This document shows positions 1 through 12,748 of a stretch of DNA of 64,000 bases, one piece after another. Each line of letters begins with the position of its first letter. The first letter of the stretch is position 1. Both the position numbers and the translations under genes were made by a program. Below the pieces are notes generated by a model, which was not told the origin of the DNA, ran no database searches, and was given only the letters and a program-made list of their open reading frames with translations. This DNA comes from Paramecium octaurelia (lineage: Eukaryota; Ciliophora; Oligohymenophorea; Peniculida; Parameciidae): positions 404,205 to 468,204 of the forward strand of contig CAJJDP010000075.1 of the NCBI GenBank assembly GCA_905182995.1. The letters are read 5' to 3'.

Positions 1-1163
1 CACATCAGTTAGCTCACTCGAAGCTAATCCTAATCTAAATAATTAATTAATTCACACTAGTGGTAAGAAATTTTTCATCTATATTATTTTAATAGGCAGA
101 ACTACTACCAATGATCTTGTTGTTGATGCTGCTTTTGGTGTGTCGTTGAAGGATTGTATTACACTAAATAGAGTAGTGGAAATGTATTAATGGGTTCGCA
201 AAACAAAAGAAGAAAATAATTCAACTGTTTATTATTATGTAAAAGAATGGAGCGCAATTTTTCATTCAGATTGTGATGAAGAACACAGTAATAACAAAAA
301 TTATTGGATTGTTGAATCAGAGACATAATTTAATAAGAATGTTCGTCTTGGTGCTTATTTGATGAGTTATTCCTTGGCACTACAAATAACAGAAGAAAGA
401 ATTCATATGCATATTCGTAATGCATTAAATACTGCCAATTTCTATGGATTTAAAAAGGGATTCATTTGTTAGTAACCTTTATCAATATAATAGCGAAAAC
501 TCCGAACTATATATATATTTCTAATAACAGAAAGGGGTTTAAACATTGAATGATTTGAGAGTCTCTTTCTTTGCAAGAAAAACTGGACCTACAACTGTAA
601 TTACTTATTTGTAGAATGATGAATTCACACCTTTTGTCTTTCAAGATAGATATAATTAGACTGTGGCTAGGGATTAAAATTTTTTAAATTAAGATCATTC
701 CTAATTCAAATGTACTGACTGCTGTTGCTATTGTTGCAACTCTTTTAGATCAGCTGAAATACCTCTCACTGATATTAATTGGATCTATCAATCAATTTTG
801 ACATTAGATGAAGTTTTTCAATAAAAAGTAGATCAAAATTAATTTACAACAACATCATTAAGATTGGGAGGATATATAATAATGGTAATATCAATTATTT
901 ATTTTTTATAGGGAGTTGGATTCGGGGTTATAATATTCCCTGTCGCAGGGCTACTTTAAGCTTTCCCACTTATGGGAAACTTTTTAGCTTAGATAACTGG
1001 ATATATCTTTTTAATAGTCAGTCTGATAATTTCTATTCCATTTACCCTTTTAGTCATTGCTTTCGCTTGGCTATTTCATCATCCAAAATATGGTTTCGCT
1101 TTAATAGGGCTTTCTGCTCTAATCACTACAGGGATATATCTTTACATTAAATATTTAAGTTGA
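1..1163 (+). CDS. TMEM43 (LUMA)-like membrane protein, 5' truncated
   Basis: The 5' end lies outside the window. About 359 residues are visible over four exons, with introns at 63-95, 472-493 and 885-911 (all GTA...TAG), ending in TGA. Family signatures are a SGRTTT-like start, the VEMYQWV block, a YWIVESE region, the NDLRVSFF motif and a C-terminal cluster of three to four hydrophobic segments (from about VGFGVIIFPVAG to ALIGLSALITTGIYLYI). TMEM43 proteins are inner-nuclear-membrane/ER proteins; that role is inferred from family. All three introns keep frame, so the gene looks intact apart from the window edge. It converges on the poly(A) polymerase gene. Confidence 0.85.
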
Positions 1164-1905
1164 AGTATATATCAATTGATAGATATAATAAATAACCATG
1201 CCAAACATAATATCTATAAAATAGTTATTAAATCTATATCTATTTCTAATTTTATTAACTTACATATTTTTGCTAATATTTGATTTATTCATGATAATTT
1301 ATAAGGTTTAAAAACGTCTTTAAGTTTCTTACTTTTAATTTTCATCTATATTTAATCAATTATCTTTTAAGAAAGAGAATTTAATAGTAACTAACTTAAA
1401 TGAGTGTATTTTTAGGTTTATAAGTAAATTCAGTTTGTTAAAGATTAGCCTTAATTTCCTAACTCATTAATTATATCAAATATGTAATTCTTTTAAATGA
1501 ATCTCTTGGCAGAGTTCCAAATTGAACTCCTTTATTAGATGACTAATAAGATTTTGCAATACTAGCATTACTTAATTTTATCAAGTATAAAATGTACGTT
1601 ATTTCTATAATAATTTTATCATTCTATGCCTAAACTTTTTTCTGCATTTGTCATTCTAATAATAAATTTAGCCAACATTTTTCAAGAATTTTCATGAACT
1701 CATTAAAGAACTAAATCTATAGAACTATTTTATCATATTTAGATAATTATGGTTAAAATACCATTTTATTCAAAAATAATCTAATTTTTACATTAAGATT
1801 TTACAGTTCATATACAAGTAGTGCATTTTAAACACTGATAACATAATAAAATATAAGTCATAATATAATCATATAAATAATGGTTAATTCAATTATGAAG
1901 GCAAA
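1164..1905. other. Convergent intergenic spacer
   Basis: About 740 bp of A+T-rich DNA between two convergent genes. I see no convincing reading frame, RNA gene or repeat here. It is much longer than other convergent spacers in the left part of the window (32-55 bp). Confidence 0.5.
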
Positions 1906-3896
1906 TCAAAGTAGTCCTATATTTTATTAGATTTAGTCAAGTGTTCGTAAAGTTATTTAAATTCTTCTTAAATCTCTAAAAATCGATGAGCCTTTTGAGA
2001 AATAATTTAATAATTAATAGGTGAATAAATTGTGAGAGGATTATAAGGAGGACATTCTTCCAAGGCTACAAATGGATGTTAATGTCTAATTTAGATTCAT
2101 TATATACCCATAACTGTCGATATAAATGCCCTCTTTTAATGGGTCGAATTGAGTACCATACTTCTTTAAAAAGTCAAGAAGAATTTATTTTTTATCATTT
2201 TGAGTGTAATGCTTACACATATAGATTGCGGCTAGCATTATTGATAGACAAAATGAGCTTATTCCACCTATTTCAATTATCTAAATTAAATACCTGTGTG
2301 GGCATCATTTAAATTTTTTGATTTAACTAAGTGTTTTAAAATTAACATGATATCTCTGTACCAAACAAATCTACTAACCCAATCTTTAACAATGGTTGTG
2401 GAAGCAAATCCTAAATGAGGATTATTATAAACATTGCTCCATTAATAAATCCAAGTTATATCCACCTAAATGATCCTTCCTAATAATTGTGATAATTGAT
2501 TTATACCTTGATCGTTTTGATCCAAGTGAAAATATGACCAGTTCTATTGTATATGTTAATCCTCATCATAAAAGCATGATTTCGGATTCAATTCCAATTT
2601 TAGAATTGGCATTTGACTTTGTATTAATCTAAAGATATAAATTTTGACAATTACTTCGATTTAATTAAAAAAGGTGTCTATTTTAATGTATTATTTAATA
2701 GTTACAGAAAACTTACTATTTAACTATAGCTCAAGTTCTATGATCCCCAAATTCCGACATCTACATCACTTATCTCTAAATCTAGTCCGGTTTCAAAGGA
2801 TCCATAAGGATACATATTTAGATGGTAATTCGTATAAATAAGATAATTAAGTCTATTCAAACAAATTTATTTTCTAATTCTATTTTGATAACTTTTTTAT
2901 TGAATATAATTGGATAATTCATCAATATCATAGGTTTTAGATTTCACTAAATTCAATTATTTTCTTTTAATTGGTGTGGTTTATGTGGAATGAGGATATT
3001 ATTTATCACCAACTTTTTCTCCATTATTGTTATAGTTTTTCTTTTTTGTTTTTTCTCTGCTTGATAATTTTTAACCACTTAATTCAATTTATCTATTGTC
3101 ATATGATTATTAGAGACAATCGTCTGATTCTGATTAGGAATTTCCTGCAGTTGTACTTCTTGCTCCAAGCTAAGTTATGGTTACATAAAATACATGACTA
3201 AATTAAGCATCAAAGTCAGCAGAATCTTTTTTGTTTTCTTATTCATAGTTTTCAATCTGAGTGCTGCTGAGCTACTTTTTTTACTTTTACTAATTTAATT
3301 GTTATTTTATTTTATGAGACCCTTAAGTAGTCAGTAAATTATGTTGTTTTTCTTTAGGTTGTTATTGAATTTGAGGTTATTATGGGTACTATTTTTGAGT
3401 TAGAGTTTAATTTTTGGGTATTTTCAATTGAGAATCTGTTTTATTCTTCCTGTTCTTAGCTTTTTTGTGAGACTTTTATTTTTAAGCAGGGATTGGTTAT
3501 GCTGTTGGAGGTAATTAAAATGAGTCAATGTCGTTTTGGTCACAATATTATAAAACTTTACATTGTTCAGAAATTTATTCTTTCTAATTCTGCTACTAAC
3601 AATTAAATTGAAGTTCTTCATTAATAACACTCAAAGATAAAAACATTAGATTTTTAATACAAGTATTAGCATCAAACTCTTCATTCTTTTTTTTCATAAT
3701 AGCCTTACTCTATTAATTTATACTAAACTTATACATTCCCTTAATTAGTTCCTTCTGAATCTTTTCTACTTTCAGGCTATGATTTTTCTTTTTAATTGTC
3801 TATCTAATTGTTTTTGGAGCGAAATTATTTTGTTCCTTTTATCGTCTCATTATTCTTACATTCAATGATTTGGAAAGATGTGCTTTAATTTTGCAT
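1906..3896 (-). CDS. Non-canonical poly(A) polymerase / terminal nucleotidyltransferase (Trf4/PAPD-like)
   Basis: 637 residues in four exons; introns at 3710-3734, 2629-2654 and 2268-2293 are all GTA...TAG and restore one frame. The first 300 or so residues are low-complexity and Gln/Lys-rich. The nucleotidyltransferase core begins near residue 357 with YGSFETGLDLEISDVD, which carries the G-S motif and the D-x-D metal pair. It continues with MPILKLEL and VDITW, the position of the third catalytic Asp. The central domain follows (LILKHLV, then HTGGISSFCLSIML), matching the TGGLSSY-type helix of Trf4/GLD2/PAPD5 enzymes. The product should add A or U to RNA 3' ends; nuclear surveillance or cytoplasmic tailing cannot be told apart here. 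No RRM is seen. The start was chosen as the first ATG of the continuous frame. Confidence 0.88.
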
Positions 3897-4896
3897 TAAA
3901 GAAATGATTTATTATTTTTTTTATATTCTCAATAAGATTAATAAGTATACATTATGAATTCATTGATCTTTTTGAAGTAGCGTATTAAAAAATTAATTTA
4001 AATGAACTAATTTGTAGCTGCAGGGACGCACTATATCATCTCTCAATGAAATAACAATCAAATTCATTATGAATTTTATTTACTTCGAAAAATTAATTAT
4101 AATTGACAATGAGAGATATTAATTAATGATTTATATTATCACATTTTAATAGTAAATTAATATAAGACTTTAAAAGTTATTTTAAATCAGCATTCTTCAT
4201 TCTTTCATAGAATATGCTCTAATCCACAGAATATGAAATATAATATTGCTTTCGTTTTAATAGTATGATTCAAAAAAATAGCTGAATTTATGAAGAAATG
4301 AATCTTTAAAATAATACATAAACTCTTTAGAAAATAATTTAAGAACTTAAAATTAGAAGACATAAAAATTTAAGATGTAAAATTTTAAAGAAAAATCTGA
4401 ATAGAAATAAATATCATTGATATTTTAATTTGATGAGAAATAATTTAAATAGAGAAAATATGTTAAATAAAGAATTTATAACTTTGAAATTTTGCCTTAA
4501 AACTCTTACATTTTAAGTGCATTTATGATGATACTTCCTAAATTATAGCTTTTGAATCTAATATTTAATTAAAATAATTACCATCATAAATGTCATATAA
4601 TATCTTTACTTAAATCTTTTCATTAAAAGAATATTATAATTAATATAATCCTAGAATTAGCTTTTTTCTAAAAGTCCAAAAGTATTTTATAAATCTGTAA
4701 TACTATGGAATTCAAAAGAAAAAAAAGATCAATATATAGTTGATTAGCTATCTTAATACTCAATATTTTGGTTTAATCTCTCATTCAATTTTGATTGATG
4801 ATAGTTTGCATAAGAATCTAAATCCAATGATGTCAATTTCGATTATAAAATTGTGACAAATGTTATTAATAAAAATAGTAAAATAAATAATCAAAA
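3897..4896. other. Divergent intergenic region
   Basis: About 1 kb between the divergent poly(A) polymerase and phosphatase genes, very A+T-rich. It must contain both promoters, but no defined motif, RNA gene or reading frame could be recognised. Confidence 0.5.
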
Positions 4897-5717
4897 ATGT
4901 TTAGATTGTTTGATTCCAATTATCAATAGATGAATCAGATTTTTGAAGATAGCGGGAATGTTCTCTGGCTTGGGGATTTTACAGCAGCATTAGACAGGAC
5001 TCTTCTCGATTCAAAAGGTATTAAGACAGTGTTAACTGTTGCAACGGGCTTAGATGTTTCTTATAGAGAGCCTGGAATAACTCATAAGGTAAATAATCTC
5101 ATATAAAATAGGTATATCATATCCTAGATTCAGAAACTGCAAACATTGGTAGATTATTTTCGGACACAAACACTTAAATAATTGAGGGGTTGAAAAGAGG
5201 ATCAGTTTTAGTGCATTGTGCTGCTGGAGTCTCTAGGTCTGCTTCAGTGGTCATAGCATATTTGATGAAAACAAAAGGTTTAGGGTTTTAAGAGGCTTTT
5301 AACTTTGTCAAAAAGAGAAGAGGTGTCATTTAGCCTAATTACGGATTTATTAAATAATTAAGAAATTATGAAAAAGAGGTAAAGGTAGTAAAAAAGGAAC
5401 CACTTCAACTAAAGGTAAGTGAAAATCCATCCGATGGAAAGGGTTGGCAAATGATGAAGAATCAAGAGAAGAAGACAGCCGATCTAAACATAGTTGGACA
5501 ATAAGCTGTTCAATAACGATAACCAAGTGTATTGGTTTAACCAAAAATCACAACTTCAAATTCTACAAGAGCTAATTCTACTGTGAATTCGAAAAAGTTG
5601 TTTGAACCATAGAAGACTTATTAAGGACCATAGATTGTAACCTATGCAAAAAATAATAAATTAGTTCTCAAAAATCAATTTGCAATGCCTGAGATAAAAT
5701 AAAAAAATTACAAGTGA
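4897..5717 (+). CDS. Dual-specificity protein phosphatase
   Basis: 265 residues, one 23-nt intron at 5089-5111. The catalytic domain fills residues 10-150: LWLGDFTAAL near the start, IKTVLTVATG, then the signature HCAAGVSRSASVV, with Cys and Arg of the CX5R loop, and a final IQPNYGFIKQL helix. This is the DUSP/MAPK-phosphatase-type fold, expected to dephosphorylate Tyr and Ser/Thr. Roughly 110 residues of Lys/Gln/Ser-rich, probably disordered tail follow. No regulatory rhodanese domain is present, so it is of the small atypical type. The substrate is unknown. Confidence 0.92.
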
Positions 5718-6292
5718 AAGTATACTTATTTATTTCATTTTATAAATTTAAGTCATTACATTCATTTTATAAATGGATATTTAATCATAATTGACTAATA
5801 TAGATTTAATCAATTTATAAAGAGTTTCCAAATAGAATAAACTTAATAATTATAGTTAGTGGTTAAGACCCATCTTTCTTTCAAAAATCTTAATGATTAA
5901 TGTATTATTAACTCAAAAAATGCTGTATTAGATTATAATTAAGGAGCAAGTCAATTAACATATTAATTTTCTTTCTATAATTATTGATATTTTTATGCTT
6001 TTTTTTTTAATTCGTATATTCCGAGATTATAAATAGTTATTAACTTATTGATGTTCAATTCAAAGGACATATAAACCTACTTTGAAGGAAAATAATTGAT
6101 ATTTATATTGGATAATTCAAATTACGTTTTCATTGCTTTTGAATAAATTAATGATGAATATTTAAGTTATTTCATCAGTTTCAAAATATTGATCTATTGT
6201 AAAATTATGGGTTCTTGGCTTCTATTGATTATTTCAAATTAATTGCAATTCTATTTAAATTCAGTTGATTTGAAATATATTAATAAAATCAA
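5718..6292. other. Intergenic region
   Basis: 575 bp, A+T-rich, between two genes in the same orientation. No reading frame with coding character and no repeat was seen. Confidence 0.5.
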
Positions 6293-9200
6293 ATGGACAG
6301 AAAGAAGTTATTATTTGAAAACAATTTGAAAAGTAATTGTTAAGATCTTATGGCTGGAATAAGAGAAACAAAAGCGAAGGTAAATGAAATCCGTTCTAGG
6401 TGTGATTCCATTAAAAGAGGGAGTTCTAAGTAATTAATCCATTCATCATCAATAGATAGCCTTTTGAAGTTAATAATAAGTCTTATGAAATATCAACTAA
6501 AACAAGTGGAAGTTTTATCAATTTGAAGGATAATGATGTTTCTTATCTAAAAAAGAAAATTGAAGATTTGCAATTCAGAATAGATTCCTAGGACTCAAAA
6601 TTAAAGGCAAGGGAGAAGGAGATTGTGTATCAGCAATCTCAAATCAAATAGTTTGTATTAGAGATTAATGAAATTCAAATAATTGAAGACAATTACAAAG
6701 AGGAGATATCAGTTTTGAATAAGGAATTATCATAATGGAAGGAAAAGTACTTTGCAAATCTCAAGGAATATCAATTTCGTTAAGCTCAATAATCTCGATA
6801 GTCGTAATAAGAGCAAGGCCTCATGAGGAAGAAGTATGAAGAAATAATCGAATAGCAATAAAGAGAAATGGAATCTATTGAAATTAGATTTGAAAATGAG
6901 AGGGAAAATCTCTATAGAGCCCTTGAACTATAGAATAAAACATAGTCGAAAAACAATGAATTGAATGTAAATATAAATAGTATTGTTAGGAAATGATAAT
7001 TCAATTGGAAGAAAAAGAAACTGAAACCCATAAATTAAAAGAAAAGATTTAAGTGTTGGAGACAAATAAGGAAGAATTAAGATTGCATCTCTAATAATAG
7101 ACTTCTAAACTGAATGAATAAATCAATAAAAATAATTATGTATTAATCTCTATTCATTAAAATAGATTGAATAATAAAGGAATCAAGAAATTTAAAATCT
7201 TTAATTGCAAGTACAAGTTAAAGATAAGCAAATTCAAAATCTATTAAGCCAAATTGGAGAATAGAGAAACAAAACCAATTTATAGGATCAGGAGAGACTG
7301 CTATAATTAGAAAATCTAAATAATTAACTAGTTTAGGAGATAAGCGTATTGGAAGGGGAAGTTGCAAAATTGAAATAATAAGCAAAAGATTTCCAGAGGG
7401 TAACGTAATTAGAAAAAGAGAATGAAAATCTCTAGATGATAATATAAGATCAAAAAGCATAGAGTCATGATACAAAATAATAATTAAAGCTGCTTTAAGA
7501 AGAAATTAATTAATTAAAAGGATAAAATTAGAATAAATCTAACACAATTTAATTAGAATAAGAAATTAAATATTATGCAAGATTATTAAGTGAATTATAG
7601 GAGGAGAATGGAAAACTTTAGAATTAATTGCTGGATTTCGAAGAAATAAATGAGGAATTATTACTATTGAGAAAGAATAATGAGGAATTATAATAATAAT
7701 CAACTGAAGATTCCAAATTGGTAGAAGACTAATCTATTTAAATTAAATAATTAGAATAAGAGTTAAATCATTTAAGATAATAGAACTTAAAGAATTAGAA
7801 TCAAAATTAGTAGGAATCAATAAATGAACTAAACAAATAATTAGAATAATTAAATTAGATCAATAAAGATAGAGAAGCTGAAATACTCTATTAGTAGGAT
7901 TTGCTATTAAAATAAAATGTAAATTCAAAGGAGTTTGATAAGTTAATAACAGAATAAAAGGCTGAAAATAAGGAGTATTAGATATAGAATAACTAATTGA
8001 CAAATCAAGTAGCTTTATTATAAAAATAAAATTAAGAAATTTCGAAGGAATTACAAAGTTGTTAGTTGGAGATTGAATCATATATTAAGAGGCATGAAGA
8101 AAATCTACAAAAAATATATACTTTAGAAAAAGATAAATAATAAATATAAAATAATTTTGATCATCACATAAAAGAAATTTAAAAAAAAGATGCTGAAAAG
8201 TTATCAAATTTCACTTAATTGGAAAATGAAAATGCAAAATTGTACTAACAGAGAAACAAATTATAAGAAAGAATTGGAGAATTAGAAGAGGCAGCCAATC
8301 AACAATAGATTGAATATAGTAATCTTAAAAAAAATAATGAAGAACTTCTTAATCAATTGGAAACCTAAAATTCTCATTTAATTGATAATAATGAATAGGT
8401 GTAGAATGTAAATTTCTTATGTCAGGAGTAATAAAATATAATAAATGAGAAGGAGCTATTTATAAAATAATTAGAATAGTAGAATCATGAGTTAGAACTT
8501 TAACTATAAAAGTTAAGCATTGAAATACAAGAGCAATAAGAGTAACAGTAGAATTTAGAGAATTAATAAGAAGGAAATGATTAAGAAATGTTATTGTAGG
8601 AAATTGATTTTTTAAAACAAAAAAATTAAGAATTAGAAAATTAACTTAATTAATAAATTGATGATGATGCAGAAGAAATAGATAAATTGGAAAAGGAACT
8701 CTACCTTTAGAAATAGAATTATAATGAGTTAAAAATAAATTTAGAAGAACTATAAACTCTGAAGGAGGATTAACAGAGAAGAGTGGAAGAGAAGGATGAA
8801 GAAATCGAGAGATTAAAATAGATTGTATTTGAATATTAGGAATAGTAAGATGAATCAAAAAAATAAATAGAAGACTTATACAACAATCAAAAAGAATTGG
8901 CAATTGAGTTGAGTGAAAATTAGAAAATCATTTAGGATTTAGAATCGACAATAGTTGAAAAAGAAGAATAAATTAAAAATCTTTAATAACAAGCACCTTA
9001 AAATGATTGTATTACTGAGGAGACAGAGTAACTTATGTTTTAAGTAAAATAATTCTAAGAACAGATTGAGGATTAAAATTAAACAATACTACAATTAGAA
9101 AATTAACTAAATAATAAAGATTCATAATTAAAATAGAAATAATATGAAATTAGATAAATGAGTTTATAAACACAGTTAATAGAAATCAAGTTAACAAGAG

Positions 9201-10240
9201 AAATTGAAGACCTAAAAAATAAAGCATTTGAAGCTATTTAATAGAGAGTGAAATGCGAAAATGAGTTATTGAAATTTTAATAAGAATCTGAAAAGCAAAT
9301 AGAATTATCAAGAATAGAGCCAAATAATTAATAATGCACCTATGAAAATGAAGATTTAAGTCAAATTGCTTTGGGAAAAGCCCCTGAAGCAGAAGAAAAT
9401 TAAGAAGAATATTCATAAAGTTTTGAAGAATATTAAGAGGAACTTGAAGTTAAGGACTAAGAAAAATAGTAAGAATTGTAAGAACCTCAGATAAATATAA
9501 TTTAAATTGAAGAGGTTCAATAAATAGAACTAGATAATTAACAAGAAAATGAGGAGGTCTTTGAATTGTGTAATGCATAAAAACAAGAAGACAATTCAGA
9601 CTAGGATTTATAGGAGCCAATTGCTGAGGTCATCTAAAATGATGAATACCAATAAATCGTATAAGATGAAAAATCAAAAGAGTAATTTGGAATTCATTAA
9701 AAGTATGAAACACAGAATTTGTTAGAACTTGAAGAACCTGAAATTAAAATAGTTCAAATGATTTAATAGCCATAAATTGAATTAGATTCACAAAAAAACA
9801 ATCAAGAAGAAGTTTTTGAATTAGGAATTGCAGCAGATAAAGGGGATGATGAAGAAGAACTCAAACAAGTTGTTTGTGAAATAGTCTAAAACCCACCTAA
9901 TATACTATTAGAACTGGATTAAGGGGATAATAATATTCCACTTTAATAGAATCAAACAAATAACTTTGGTGTAGAAAATCCAAAGGAGAAACTTAAAGTT
10001 GAAAATGATCTTCTAAACTTATTGGATCTTTAGAAACCTGTGACAGAGATAGTTTAAGATTAATAGTATGTTTAATTGGAATTAGATTAAGAGAATTTCG
10101 AAATAAAGGAATCTGAAGTTCAAATATAACAATTGGAAGAAGAAGAAGTTGAAATTCAACTAGATAAGAAACCATAAGAGTTTCCTGGGTAATATATAGA
10201 AGAGGATGAGGAAATAAGGAATGATTCATAATTAGAATGA
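6293..10240 (+). CDS. Long coiled-coil protein, 1,290 residues
   Basis: One frame from ATG to TGA after removing introns 6430-6455, 6967-6989 and 7140-7165 (all GTA...TAG). From about residue 60 to residue 1,000 the protein is nearly continuous heptad-like sequence dominated by Glu, Lys, Gln, Leu and Asn. The last 290 residues are acidic and rich in Gln/Glu/Val/Ile with repeating short blocks (EELE, EVFEL, EEVEIQL). No signal peptide, membrane helix or catalytic domain was seen. Such proteins are usually structural or tethering (golgin, basal body, cytoskeleton), but nothing here identifies one. It is convergent with the channel gene, 55 bp away. Confidence 0.85.
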
Positions 10241-10295
10241 CTTATAAATTATGATAACATTAACTACAGTAAGTTAGTTATAAATATATCATCTT

Positions 10296-12715
10296 TCAAT
10301 CTTACTCATCATCCAATATTAAAGGAGAGAGTGAATTACGATTATTTTCTGACTCACTTAGGGAAGTTGTTTACTTAAATGAGAAACGTAATGAAACTTT
10401 CCTACTTTTTCTTTTATTCAATTCTTCTTTTAGTTTTTGATTTGCCTTTAAAAAGCGTCGTTATTGTAAATGCTCTTCAAAAGTTTTGGGCACTTTAATT
10501 TTTTCTTACAACGCATCTAAGTTTTTCAATTGGATTTCAGTCATTAGTTCATCAAGTTCTTATTAGATAGCTTAAATAGTGTGATCCTTTTATTAGATTT
10601 ATTTTTCAAGTTGAGTCATTTTTTTTTTAAACTATTACCTATCCATCAATGACATAAAGGCTTCAGTTTCTCTTTCTTGATCGTCGTCTTCATTCTCTTC
10701 TTAAATTATTTTTTCTAATTAGAATTTTTGATTTGAGACTGACACTTTCAAATATTGATAAATAATTACTTTCTTACTGGCTCTTAGAGCTTGAGACAGA
10801 ATTCATATGTTTAAGTTGAATAGAACAAGAATGCTGTTAATTCCTTTTAAATTGCTTCTCACCATGAACTTCAATAAATTGGATAGCTTCTTCATAGGCT
10901 GATTTAATCATTTATTTTCTTTTTTGAGCTTCCTTAATCATTTTTGCTCCTTCATCTCTGAACTAGTTTAAATATATTAGTTTGAAGTGCTTTTTTGATA
11001 GTACATAAAATTCGCATTTTTTGGTTGTCATAATAGTGTATTTTCTTTTTTCTCCATAAAACAAGATATCAATTTCACCAAAATAAGATCCTGGTTTGAT
11101 CATTAGGAATTTGAAATTCTCGTTATCTGGAATCACTAAAGCTAGCTTTCCACTTTTAACAAAGTAAATTTCTTCTGCATTGTCACCAGTCATAAATAAA
11201 TATTCATGAGCTCCTACTTTCAATGGTGTTAGAACAGGTCCTATGGCAGCTATAAAAGTAGGCGCTTTATCTTGGAAATATTTAATTTCCTCTTACAATT
11301 ACTTATTCATTATGAATGATAATTCAACCCTTAATTAAGGAGGCAGATCTTCCAAAAGAGTATTATAATTCAATAATAGATTTTTCTTACCTGATTTCAA
11401 TTCATTCTTTACTTTTTAGAATATAGCATTTGATATATGAAATTCTTTCTTGATGTTCTTCAAAGTAGAAACTCTATGAACATAAATGGAATTTGCGTGA
11501 TCCATTCTATCTAAAAATGATGCTAAAGAACCAACAGCAAAAGAAAATATGTATACTGAGACTAACATCCAAAAGATTGCAAAAAGATATGAAGGCCACT
11601 TGTAGACTTTGACATCGCCATATCCAACTGTTAAAATAGTTTATACTGCCCAATACAAGGAGACAATATATTGATCATATCCAGAGAGGAAATTGTATTC
11701 CCAATCAGGATCTTCTGAGAGAGAGGCTATGAAAAACCAAATGCATCCAGTAACATGACAACTGAATATCAACAAAAAGAATGCATAAAGAAATCTTTCA
11801 CTTCCTATATTGATGTTAATGACCTTTATGTACTCTAAATCCTTCAATTAGATCATTCTAAATATTTTAATCATTTTGATGACTCGATATATTTTTGGCA
11901 GTTTTGACAATCTTGTAATGTTTCTTGATTTATCATAATCTTGAAATATGAATTAAAATGGAAAACAAGACTAAGAATTATTTTTCATATATATACTATT
12001 AGATCTACAGCAAACCACCCTTTTAAGTAGTTGATAGCAATTAATTTATGATCTTTGACTAGATTATTCTCTTCATCATAATAAGAACAGAGAAATGTGA
12101 AGATGATGTCGGCCATAAACAAAAAGTCAATAGAGTTATCGAAGTAATCCCAACTAGGGAATTCTCCGTCATCTATGAATGTCATCTTATACGGTGTAAA
12201 TACACAAACATATCTAATAAATCGTATTATGATACATTAATACTATAAAAATGATTGCATCCCAAGTTTATTTCAATCTACTTGATTGAGTAATGATAAG
12301 TGAGAATTTAAGAGATTGTGATGGTTCAGTATCCTTTAAACGAGATAGTCTTCTAATCTTAGAGGGTTTTACAACGTTAGCAGCATTTCTATCATCCTCT
12401 TCTCCACTACCGTCTCTCGATCCTTCTTTAGACCCAAGAACTTTTTAAAAACATTCATTAGGACTTTGCTGAACTAAGGGGAAACTCGGCTGGGATACCC
12501 TCATTGTCTCTAAAGGTTGCGAATTATGAACAGATGGCTCATCTTATTCTTATAGATTAATGGATTGACTTCTTTTTCTAAACGATCATTTATCTTCTTT
12601 ACTTACTGAGTTATTGTTTGGCGAATTTTGATTTTTCTGCCAAATTTCTGAGAGATGTATTGTTTCTTTGCATCATTGCTTTTTTATCAATCGGAGAACC
12701 AAGATGTCTTTGCAT
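10296..12715 (-). CDS. Cyclic-nucleotide-gated / EAG-type K+ channel
   Basis: 771 residues; introns 12578-12602, 12214-12235, 11971-11996 and 10739-10769 keep frame. The last is 31 nt and ends in CAG rather than TAG. A 130-residue polar N-terminus precedes S1 (TWDAIIFIVLIYVCVF). S2/S3 follow, then an Arg/Lys-rich S4 (RLSKLPKIYRVIKMIKIF), S5, a pore helix and filter TVGYGD near residue 338, and S6. This filter predicts K+ selectivity. The C-linker leads into a cyclic-nucleotide-binding fold at about 475-560 (GDNAEEIYFVKSGKLALV, PGSYFGEIDIL). The phosphate-binding cassette reads KRKYTI where RxA-type residues are expected, so ligand binding is uncertain. A coiled-coil tail follows. In ciliates such channels act in ciliary or plasma membranes. 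Confidence 0.93.
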
Positions 12716-12748
12716 TGAAATTAATATACAAAAAAATATATATTAAAT
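12716..12748. promoter_or_regulatory. 33-bp divergent intergenic region
   Basis: Only 33 bp separate the initiation codons of the K+ channel (-) and TLDc (+) genes. Both 5' untranslated regions must be extremely short or overlap the opposite gene. The stretch is nearly pure A/T. It is inferred to contain, or lie within, a bidirectional promoter; no specific element is recognisable. Confidence 0.4.

Noticed and set aside
2076-2640. Plus-strand open frames that looked like a broken gene
   Set aside because: They are the antisense of the poly(A) polymerase gene, which has clear catalytic motifs on the minus strand.
2655-2680. Apparent frameshift in a T/A homopolymer inside the poly(A) polymerase gene
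   Set aside because: A 26-nt GTA...TAG intron at 2629-2654 restores the frame and gives the expected conserved sequence.
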